A DNA stretch of 64,000 nucleotides from assembly GCF_002259755.1 (NCBI RefSeq), contig NZ_MWWY01000013.1, positions 1 through 64,000 of the forward strand. The letters run 5' to 3'. The DNA comes from Bifidobacterium hapali (GTDB taxonomy: Bacteria; Actinomycetota; Actinomycetes; Actinomycetales; Bifidobacteriaceae). Position numbers and translations under genes: made by a program. How positions within the stretch are numbered: the first letter of the stretch is position 1; the number at the start of each line of letters is the position of its first letter. This document shows, piece after piece, positions 39,634 to 45,960 of the stretch. Under the pieces are notes generated by a model that worked only from the letters and a program-made list of their open reading frames with translations, searched no databases and had not been told where the DNA came from.

Positions 39634-39651
39634 TGTCATCCGTAGATGTCA
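39634..39651. promoter_or_regulatory. Peptide-regulon site (class B) upstream of the histidine kinase
   Basis: TGTCATC-CGTA-GATGTCA, 84 bp before the kinase start. It shares the imperfect inverted-repeat form with sites at 45467 and 59820, suggesting autoregulation of the two-component operon. Confidence 0.65.
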
Positions 39652-39735
39652 AACAGGAGCCCAGTCATGGACATGCGAGCCTCAAATCGTAGATAATGGG
39701 AAAGCTGTATTCTCGGACAACGAAGAAGGCGTAAG

Positions 39736-41088
39736 GTGCAGGTTGCGAGGAACCATCTCATTATGGGCTCACGCCGGGGTAAGTCATCAGATGGGAGACA
39801 AACGTTAGCCGTCACCCCGCGGGATCGATTGATCCTATGGCTTCGTCAGCTCAAAGGGGAACGCCTGCTTCGTTTCACGACGACTCTGATCTGCATCGTT
39901 GGCACGATGGGCGTGCTGATCCGCGATTATGTGAAAGAGCGGATGGCAATCGGCACAGGATATTCGTTTATCCGGTTCCTCAACGAGGGAGCGGGAATAT
40001 GGTACTTCCTTATACTGCTAGTTTTGGGAGCCATAAACGTGACGTTAAGGTCCAGAAGCCCCGTGGCGTTGCTGGCCTTGGAATTCATTGAGCTCTCTCT
40101 GGGCGTCCTGTTCGGCGTTGGTCTGCACTCATACACGCAGGTCGCGCTTATCTTGGTGCTTTATCTGTGCATTCGGCTTCCTTTGTATGTTCAGGCCATG
40201 TGCGATCTGGCCATGATCTGCATGATCGCAATGCAATACATCTATCCCTCCTATCTGCAGCCTCAATATTTGGCGTTACTGTACTCCGTCGCTTTGGTCG
40301 GCATCGCATCCTCACTGTTGTCCATAGCGTGGGAACGGCGAACGTCGAATAGGCTGCTGTCCGAGGCACGGCGAAAGACCGCAATGCTGGCGGAGGAAAA
40401 GAATCGTACGGAACGGCGCCTTCGCATGGCCAACGAGCTGCATGACAGTGTCGGTCATGGATTGACCTCGATTATCGCGTTATCGCAGGGAGGTGAGGAC
40501 TGCATAAGGAATGGCGGCTATTCCGCTTCGCAACTGGCTGATGTCTTAGCAGAGATCACATCGATTGCGAAGGACAGTCTGACCGATACGCGCCGTATAC
40601 TAAAGGTCTTCAATGAAGAGGAATCGCAGCCGTCTTTGGAACAGGTCGGTCTTGACCCAGTGAATCAGGATGACATCCTGCGTTTACGGGATTGGGACGA
40701 TATCAGACCCGTACTGGAACACATACGCTCAACCGGAATCATCGTCGTGTTCACCGAAACGGGAAGACGCGTCGAGGACCCCCGCCGTTCGGATTTATGC
40801 TTCGCCGTCACTCGCGAGGCACTGACCAATGCCCTTCGGCACGGCGCGGGACTGACCCGCATTGCCGTCTCCTGGAATCATTACCGTGATGGCGGAACAG
40901 CAATCACGATCCGCAACGATGGACACGTCTCCGGACACGACACCACCGGCGAGGCATCCGGTCAAAGCAGGAAGCCGACAGGTGGAACCGGACTGCAACG
41001 GCTCTCCCAACGCCTTGCGAAAATGGGCGGCACCCTGTCCTATGGGCCATACGGCAATGGCTGGGCGGTCAAGGCACTAATCCCCTGA
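39736..41088 (+). CDS. Sensor histidine kinase of the lasso cluster (NarL/DesK-type, HisKA_3)
   Basis: Up to 450 residues; GTG 39736 and ATG 39763 are both possible starts. The N-terminal half has about six membrane helices with little outside sequence (LLRFTTTLICIVGTMGVLI through YLALLYSVALVGIASSLLSIAW). The phosphoacceptor His is in RMANELHDSVGHGLTSII. The ATP-binding domain shows the N-box REALTNALRHG and the G-box TGGTGLQRLSQRLAKMGG. It would phosphorylate the response regulator 17 bp downstream. The membrane-embedded sensor suggests detection of a membrane-active or hydrophobic signal, possibly one of the peptides, but this is inference. Confidence 0.92.
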   Translation: MQVARNHLIMGSRRGKSSDGRQTLAVTPRDRLILWLRQLKGERLLRFTTTLICIVGTMGVLIRDYVKERMAIGTGYSFIRFLNEGAGIWYFLILLVLGAINVTLRSRSPVALLALEFIELSLGVLFGVGLHSYTQVALILVLYLCIRLPLYVQAMCDLAMICMIAMQYIYPSYLQPQYLALLYSVALVGIASSLLSIAWERRTSNRLLSEARRKTAMLAEEKNRTERRLRMANELHDSVGHGLTSIIALSQGGEDCIRNGGYSASQLADVLAEITSIAKDSLTDTRRILKVFNEEESQPSLEQVGLDPVNQDDILRLRDWDDIRPVLEHIRSTGIIVVFTETGRRVEDPRRSDLCFAVTREALTNALRHGAGLTRIAVSWNHYRDGGTAITIRNDGHVSGHDTTGEASGQSRKPTGGTGLQRLSQRLAKMGGTLSYGPYGNGWAVKALIP

Positions 41089-41104
41089 AAGAAACGGAAG
41101 AACC

Positions 41105-41812
41105 ATGAAGGATGCAAGAGACGACATCATCAAGGTCATGCTGGTCGATGACATGCGAGGGGCGCGCACCGGCTTCATGATGATGCTGAACAACGATCCG
41201 AACATCATCGTCAGCTCCCAGGCCGTGGACGGCGCCCAAGCAATCGAGTTCCTACGGCAATCACCGCAGCAACTGCCTGACGTGATTCTGATGGACGTGC
41301 GCATGCCCGTCATGGACGGCATAGAGGCGACGGGCATCATCAAGGAGCAATTCCCCCAAATCCAGATACTGATCCTGACCACATACGATGAGGACGATTA
41401 CGCCTTCGACGGATTGGCGCGAGGGGCATCCGGATTCCTGCTCAAGGATGCGACCCCCAAACAGCTACGTGACGCCGTACACGCCGTGCATAACGGAGAT
41501 GCGGTATTGACACCGAGAATCACCGGTGAAGTACTCAATCGCGGGGTTCGGCCCATATCGGACAACACCCGCATCAAGCTGCTACGAAGCCTATTCGACG
41601 GACTTTCCAAGCGGGAACATGAAGTCGCGGAACTCGTGGCGGCAGGCTTGTCCAATCAGGAAATCGCGGAGCGCCTATTCATCGAAACGACATCGGTACG
41701 ACGCACGGTAAGCCGCATATTGGCCAGAATGCACATGCGGGACCGAGTCCAAATCGCCATAGCTTGGTATCAATCGGGGCTGGACCAAATAACAGGCAGC
41801 AAACCAGCATAA
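41105..41812 (+). CDS. NarL/LuxR-type response regulator
   Basis: 235 residues. Receiver domain: acidic pair in VMLVDD, phosphoacceptor Asp64 in ILMDVRMPVMDG, and ILTTYDEDDYAFDGLARGASGFLLKDA. C-terminal LuxR HTH: LSKREHEVAELVAAGLSNQEIAERL. NarL-type regulators bind inverted repeats of about 7 bp, matching the TGTCATC/GATGACA sites near the peptide operons. It is encoded with the kinase and followed by a perfect 20-bp-arm palindrome. It is the best candidate for the regulator of all four peptide systems. Confidence 0.93.
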   Translation: MKDARDDIIKVMLVDDMRGARTGFMMMLNNDPNIIVSSQAVDGAQAIEFLRQSPQQLPDVILMDVRMPVMDGIEATGIIKEQFPQIQILILTTYDEDDYAFDGLARGASGFLLKDATPKQLRDAVHAVHNGDAVLTPRITGEVLNRGVRPISDNTRIKLLRSLFDGLSKREHEVAELVAAGLSNQEIAERLFIETTSVRRTVSRILARMHMRDRVQIAIAWYQSGLDQITGSKPA

Positions 41813-41834
41813 AAATCACGATATTCATCTCAAC

Positions 41835-41876
41835 GATTGTGGTGTTTGTCATCTTCAGATGACAAACACCACAATC
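41835..41876. promoter_or_regulatory. Peptide-regulon palindrome (class A), 20-bp arms
   Basis: GATTGTGGTGTTTGTCATCT and its exact complement flank a 2-nt loop (TC), 22 bp after the response-regulator stop and 180 bp before the ABC ATPase. It could be the operator for the next gene and/or a terminator; CTTTTA follows. Confidence 0.75.
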
Positions 41877-42055
41877 CTTTTATTGGAGAATAGAGCAAAC
41901 TGGTTAACTGTCTATGTCCGTCGCTCAAGCGAACGGAACAAACCTAGCATATATCACGTCACTTTTGCCATCCCCTAAGATAGGGCAGTATCCAAAAACC
42001 GTTAGGGGGGGGACTTCGATTATTGCGGCTCGGGTCAATCGAAGAAAGGAAAACG

Positions 42056-42739
42056 ATGTGCCAGCTGCCCGATTCGGCTTCACCCATCATTGCGTTTGAG
42101 AACGTCTCATTCAATCATGCCGGTCGCGAATTGCATGGGATCACATTTGCCGCCTATGCAGGTCGAGTCACCGTTCTGATGGGGCCACATGACGCCGGCA
42201 AAACAACTGTTCTCCGGATGCTGTTGGGACTGGATATCCCGGATTCCGGATGCATATACACCTGTGGCAAACCCTGTGGCACATCCCGTATACCCAAAAA
42301 CGTTGTGAATGCAATGCCCGAAGCCATTTCACTATCCCCGTATTACTCGGTCGGAACCTATCTTCGTTGGAAGGCGTTCTGGGCCGGAACGTCTGATTCG
42401 CTTCTTGACGGGATTATTCACATGACCGAACTGCAGAATCTTCTCACCGTCAAGCTCCACGATCTCGCTCCAATCGATGTCCTCAAAATGCGATTCGCCA
42501 TAGCTCTGCTTCCCAATCCCAAAGCCCTGATCGTAGATGAACCGCTCCAGGCACTCGATCAATCGGGCACGAATTGGATCTGCGAGCAGATACGGAAGCA
42601 GACAAATCGTGGCGTTGCGGTGCTCATCGCATCCGAACCGGACGGCAAGCTGAAGCCGATTACCGATGATGTTGTGGTACTGGATAAAGGCACCGTGGTA
42701 AAAGAGGGTTCCCGCGGCCAACTCTGGAAGGAAGACTGA
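42056..42739 (+). CDS. ABC-type ATPase, lasso cluster, with degenerate signature motif
   Basis: 227 residues from ATG 42056, chosen because AAGAAAGGAAAA precedes it. Walker A is VLMGPHDAGKTTVLRML and Walker B PKALIVDEPLQALDQ. The ABC signature is poor: LHDLAPIDVLKMRFAIAL stands where LSGGQ is expected. No permease gene is adjacent, whereas lasso clusters usually encode a full exporter (the D protein, permease and ATPase in one chain). It might work with a permease elsewhere, with those of the other peptide modules, or in immunity. An 8-G run lies upstream at 42005-42012. Confidence 0.8.
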   Translation: MCQLPDSASPIIAFENVSFNHAGRELHGITFAAYAGRVTVLMGPHDAGKTTVLRMLLGLDIPDSGCIYTCGKPCGTSRIPKNVVNAMPEAISLSPYYSVGTYLRWKAFWAGTSDSLLDGIIHMTELQNLLTVKLHDLAPIDVLKMRFAIALLPNPKALIVDEPLQALDQSGTNWICEQIRKQTNRGVAVLIASEPDGKLKPITDDVVVLDKGTVVKEGSRGQLWKED

Positions 42740-42775
42740 AAAACGCCAGCAGATCGTCCGATTCCCCATAGATCC

Positions 42776-42821
42776 ATGTGTTTGGTGTTTGTCATCCGAA
42801 GATGACAAACACCAAACACAT
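42776..42821. promoter_or_regulatory. Peptide-regulon palindrome (class A), 21-bp arms
   Basis: ATGTGTTTGGTGTTTGTCATC-CGAA-complement, a perfect 21-bp inverted repeat. It ends 90 bp before the lasso precursor and follows the ABC ATPase, so it may act as operator, terminator or both. Confidence 0.75.
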
Positions 42822-42911
42822 TCTTGGATGTACTATCCAAATCATGTTAACTGGAATGGCATGCACCGACATGCAATCCGGTTCCATATCCAGAACACGA
42901 GGAGAACGAAG

Positions 42912-43040
42912 ATGAAGGATTATGTGCCTCCTGCCGTTGAGGTCATCGCATCATTCAAGGAAGCAACCAATGGCGTATGGTTCGGCAACTATGTCGATGT
43001 TGGCGGCGCCAAGGCCCCGTTCCCTTGGGGATCGAACTGA
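42912..43040 (+). CDS. Lasso peptide precursor (A protein)
   Basis: 42 residues from ATG 42912 after AGGAG. The leader (residues 1-20, MKDYVPPAVEVIASFKEATN) has the RRE-recognition motif Y4-x-x-P7-x-V9 and a Thr at the penultimate position (T19), with the spacing of known lasso leaders (YxxPxL...T). Predicted cleavage after N20 gives a 22-residue core. Gly1 of the core and Asp at core position 9 (GVWFGNYVD) can form a 9-membered macrolactam. The tail is VGGAKAPFPWGSN. There is no Cys, so it is a class II lasso peptide. The bulky plug residues are probably among Phe, Pro and Trp in the tail. The cyclase, RRE and peptidase genes follow. Confidence 0.92.
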   Translation: MKDYVPPAVEVIASFKEATNGVWFGNYVDVGGAKAPFPWGSN

Positions 43041-43091
43041 CCGAAACCCTGCATATATTGATGATCCCTAGCTGTATCAGGATAGGGAAAC

Positions 43092-43670
43092 GTGATGCCG
43101 TTTACGTATAAGAACCCAAACCGTACCGTGATTGTCCGCGGCGGGAAGCCAACGGACTGTTCGAAGCTTCCCGCCTCCATCAGCATCAATGACGAGGGAA
43201 CATGCGTCCAAGTTCCTCTGCTGAGTGGCGATCGCATGTTCTGGATCGTCTCCGAAGATGAAGTGCTCCTGTCGGACAGCGCCTCCCGACTTGCAAGCAT
43301 CACGAACGCCGATCTTGACCTAGAACGCATTGTCATGGATCTGCTGCCTTCGCTCCCTGACAGCCTACGAGGGGACAAATCCCCATGGAGGAACGTACAT
43401 TCCATACCTGTCGCAACCATACTGCACCTCGACAAATCCAATAGGCCGCGATATACGAGAGCGGAACCTTCACCCATAAAACATGTTTCAAACGGCGCAA
43501 TTCTGGCATCGCTAAGGAGCAGTTTCCTGACGATCGCGGATGAGTGGCGCAATGAGGCACTACTATCCGCCGATGTGTCCGGAGGAGTGGATTCCGCCGC
43601 CATCACATACATCTTCGCCAGCGAGGGGTTCGTATGCCCCTGTATCATGAAACACCCGACGATCCAATGA
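43092..43670 (+). CDS. Lasso cyclase (asparagine-synthetase-like C protein), N-terminal half
   Basis: 192 residues from GTG 43092 (ATG 43095 is also possible). It covers the glutaminase-like N-domain and the start of the synthetase domain, including the pyrophosphate loop SADVSGGVDSAAITY (first Ser of SGGVDS at about 163). It then leaves the homologous frame and stops at 43668-43670. The homologous sequence continues in the -1 frame from ATG 43634. The switch lies at GGGG (43625-43628). Intact cyclases are about 550-600 residues in one chain. So this is a sequencing or real frameshift, a programmed -1 shift, or a genuinely split enzyme. The enzyme adenylates the ring-acceptor side chain (core Asp9) for attack by the Gly1 amine. 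A weak 6-bp stem (43065-43088) separates it from the precursor. Confidence 0.85.
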   Translation: MMPFTYKNPNRTVIVRGGKPTDCSKLPASISINDEGTCVQVPLLSGDRMFWIVSEDEVLLSDSASRLASITNADLDLERIVMDLLPSLPDSLRGDKSPWRNVHSIPVATILHLDKSNRPRYTRAEPSPIKHVSNGAILASLRSSFLTIADEWRNEALLSADVSGGVDSAAITYIFASEGFVCPCIMKHPTIQ

Positions 43671-44683
43671 ATCAGGATTCCCAATGGGCCGAGCGAATCT
43701 CCGAGGACGTTCGGATGCCACTCATCAAAGTCGGCCGAGTCGTGGATGGAAACAGATCATTCGAACCCGCAGCCGAATACCCCAACAACGAGATACCTGA
43801 AGAACCGATCTACTGGAGCGATATCGAAGGCTATCTCAGCCGAATCTCCGAAATGGAGGCAGGCACAAGCCGTATCCATGTCACAGGTTTCGGAGGAGAC
43901 GAGCTGTTCGCATCTATGCCATCCTCATCTTGGAGCTGCCTGCGGGAACACCCACTGCGACTACGAGACATCCGAAGACAATACAGCGCCGATTACCGAA
44001 TCCCACCCCATCAGGCAATTCTCGATCTGACCGATAACACCGATCTGTATGAGGAATTACGGTCATCGTTCCTGGACGCGGAACAAGGTCATAACCATCG
44101 CTCCTCGCCTTGTGGATGGCACGATGTCATACTCATTCCCGAATTCCTGACCACAAAAGCCAGGGATATCCTATATAGCGCTATTGAATCACAATTCAAA
44201 CACGCCGACATTCGGCCATTGAGCCCCGACCGAAGCCGTCATCAGGCGCTCTATTCTCTGTCAATGCAGGCACGAATGCTCAATCAGGTTAATCGGACGT
44301 TCGCCTCTGACGACATAACGTTCCGCTCCCCCTACCTGGACCATGGGATCGCGGACTATGCGCTATGCGCCCCAATCAGTGCACGCACCGAAGGAAATCT
44401 ACACAAAGCCGTATTGTACCGGGCACTCAAAGGCATAGTCCCCGAAACGATATTCCGGCGTCCCGTCAAAGGCGATCACTCATATTCACTGTATCTGGCC
44501 TGGCAACGCTCGAAGGACTCGCTGCTCAACTCAATCACCGGTGGAGAGCTGGACGAAGAAGGATTGATCGATATGCCAGCCATACGGCGTCGAGCTTCCA
44601 TGCCGATGCCTGACATCACGTTTCTGTTCGAAATGCAACGAGTCGCGGCAGTGGAAAGGTGGCTAAGACATGCAAACCGATGA
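43634..44683 (+). CDS. Lasso cyclase (asparagine-synthetase-like C protein), C-terminal half
   Basis: 349 residues. It begins MPLYHETPDDPMNQDSQWA, the region that follows the SGGxDS helix in intact cyclases. It contains GTSRIHVTGFGGDELFASMP (the conserved GGDE) and ending segments such as FRSPYLDHGIADYAL and IFRRPVKGDHSYSLY. GAGGGG (43623-43628), five bases before the ATG, could serve as a ribosome-binding site. Thus two separately translated halves could assemble into one enzyme. Its end overlaps the RRE gene. Confidence 0.88.
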   Translation: MPLYHETPDDPMNQDSQWAERISEDVRMPLIKVGRVVDGNRSFEPAAEYPNNEIPEEPIYWSDIEGYLSRISEMEAGTSRIHVTGFGGDELFASMPSSSWSCLREHPLRLRDIRRQYSADYRIPPHQAILDLTDNTDLYEELRSSFLDAEQGHNHRSSPCGWHDVILIPEFLTTKARDILYSAIESQFKHADIRPLSPDRSRHQALYSLSMQARMLNQVNRTFASDDITFRSPYLDHGIADYALCAPISARTEGNLHKAVLYRALKGIVPETIFRRPVKGDHSYSLYLAWQRSKDSLLNSITGGELDEEGLIDMPAIRRRASMPMPDITFLFEMQRVAAVERWLRHANR

Positions 44684-44942
44684 CACGATGGCGAACACCA
44701 GCCTGAAGGACCAGATATCTCTGTATCCCAAAGAGGGAGGGGCAATCGTATTCGTCAACGACACCGGCGAATACCTGCAGATCAACGAAATAGGCCGAAT
44801 CATCCTCGACGGTCTGATGCACGGCAAAACCGTCGAGGATTGCACGAATGAAATCGCCGAAGAATATCGGGCTGACAGACAAATCATCGTCCGGGATACG
44901 GAACGATTTCTCGCCGATATGGGGAAGCACGTGCGTTTATGA
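44670..44942 (+). CDS. Lasso RRE protein (B1, PqqD-like)
   Basis: 90 residues. AIVFVNDTGEYLQINEIGRIILDGLMHGKTVEDC is the PqqD/RRE fold signature: strands, then the ExGxxIxxxL helix. B1 proteins bind the leader of the precursor (Tyr/Pro motif) and hand it to the B2 protease. It overlaps the cyclase end by 14 bp and the B2 gene by 4 bp, a compact arrangement typical of actinobacterial lasso clusters with split B proteins. Confidence 0.92.
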   Translation: MQTDDTMANTSLKDQISLYPKEGGAIVFVNDTGEYLQINEIGRIILDGLMHGKTVEDCTNEIAEEYRADRQIIVRDTERFLADMGKHVRL

Positions 44943-45364
44943 GCATCCCTCTACAGCCGGAAGCAATCACACGAGTCAACTTTCACGACCGCCTGGTGGC
45001 GCTGATTGCCATCATTATCGGAAGACAGATGGAACGACAACGAATCGGAGAGTTTTGCCGTCAGCTTGAAACGTGGTCCGAACGGTATCCGCCAGCCGAT
45101 GCCGACATGGCGAAGCGTTACCGCAACGCCGTATGTGCGGTAAGCCGCAGATGCCGCAGCCAGCAGGGTTGTCTGCTTCGGTCTCTCTCCACAGCGGCGG
45201 CATGCCGCATATCTCACCGATCCGTCACATGGTGCACCGGATTCACCGATCGTCCCTTTCGCGCACACGCCTGGGTCGAAGTCAACGGCACACCCATCGG
45301 CGAACCTGATGCCATCGGACAATACATCATCACCAGATCTAGCTCTGCACGAAAGAATCAATGA
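44939..45364 (+). CDS. Lasso leader peptidase (B2, transglutaminase-like)
   Basis: 141 residues. The transglutaminase-like catalytic Cys is C78 (RSQQGCLLRSLS) and the His is H110 in PFRAHAWVEVNG, with an acidic residue following (GEPD). This matches the Cys-His-Asp triad of B2 lasso proteases, which cut the leader after the conserved Thr+1 so the cyclase can close the ring. It is the last biosynthetic gene, and the lactococcin-972-like module follows. Confidence 0.92.
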   Translation: MSIPLQPEAITRVNFHDRLVALIAIIIGRQMERQRIGEFCRQLETWSERYPPADADMAKRYRNAVCAVSRRCRSQQGCLLRSLSTAAACRISHRSVTWCTGFTDRPFRAHAWVEVNGTPIGEPDAIGQYIITRSSSARKNQ

Positions 45365-45431
45365 CGCAACAACTAGGACACCGACCCTCGCATAAAGAAT
45401 TTCCATGCACAAGATGAAGTTGTGGCTGCCA

Positions 45432-45484
45432 TTTGTCATCTCAAGATAGCGAGATTGGGGGCTTCATGTCATCTCCAGATGTCA
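45432..45484. promoter_or_regulatory. Two peptide-regulon sites upstream of the lactococcin-972-like gene
   Basis: A degenerate class-A site (TTTGTCATCTCAAGATAG, 45432-45449) is followed by a class-B site TGTCATC-TCCA-GATGTCA (45467-45484). The class-B site ends 95 bp before the ATG at 45580. A possible promoter follows: TTGCCC (45501) and GACAAT (45524) with a 17-bp spacer. Confidence 0.6.
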
Positions 45485-45579
45485 ACGAGCTTGCTCGTCA
45501 TTGCCCGTCGCATTCTCGCTTAGGACAATAGTTCTTACGGAGTCGAAAAGAATTCGGCCTACTATAGAAAGGGTCAAAG

Positions 45580-45897
45580 ATGACCGATAAACATCGACGT
45601 GTCAAAGCAATGGCTGCTATCGTTCTAGCGGCAGGACTATCTCTGGGAGCCACCGGGACAGCAATGGCGGCTGTCGTACCTGCCGGTGGTGGAACTTGGA
45701 ACTACGGAATCATGGATTTCGGTGAAGGCTATAACTGGTCAAACTATCGTCATCCATCTGCTCTTCACGGTTCCAGTGTAACCGGTGATGTCGGACTTGT
45801 CCGGTCAGAATGCGCAGTGAAGAAGCAGTGGTCTACCGCGACTGCTTATGACAGCAATCCCCTTCGAATCGATCAGGCATATTGGAGATATTGCTAA
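45580..45897 (+). CDS. Lactococcin-972-family bacteriocin
   Basis: 105 residues with a signal peptide (basic start, MAAIVLAAGLSLGATGTAMAA). The mature part is about 75 residues: GGGTWNYGIMDFGEGYNWSNYRHPSALHGSSV, ending in AYWRYC. The GTW-x-YG, SNYxH and H-x-SSV features and the aromatic C-terminus match lactococcin 972. That bacteriocin is exported by Sec and inhibits septum formation by binding lipid II in sensitive relatives. Two Cys are present, unlike the type member. The large membrane protein and ATPase downstream are the usual partners. A hairpin follows at 45911. Confidence 0.88.
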   Translation: MTDKHRRVKAMAAIVLAAGLSLGATGTAMAAVVPAGGGTWNYGIMDFGEGYNWSNYRHPSALHGSSVTGDVGLVRSECAVKKQWSTATAYDSNPLRIDQAYWRYC

Positions 45898-45910
45898 TCG
45901 AGAATTGATT

Positions 45911-45937
45911 AGGTGATGCCGCAAAACGGCATCACCT
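45911..45937. terminator. Hairpin between the bacteriocin and its membrane-protein gene
   Basis: AGGTGATGCCG-CAAAA-CGGCATCACCT, an 11-bp stem followed by TTAATG. Likely a partial terminator or attenuator giving more bacteriocin than immunity/transport transcript, comparable to the hairpin at 26669. Confidence 0.65.
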
Positions 45938-45960
45938 TTAATGAGTTTGAGGAGGGTGCC

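Noticed and set aside
39250..39639. Upstream extension of the DUF4192 protein
   Set aside because: The residues are compositionally biased, and an ATG with a ribosome-binding sequence at 39249 starts the family-like part.
41966..41987. TGCCATC-n6-GATAGGGCA before the ABC ATPase as a class B site
   Set aside because: Too many mismatches and a different spacer; a perfect class A site already lies upstream.
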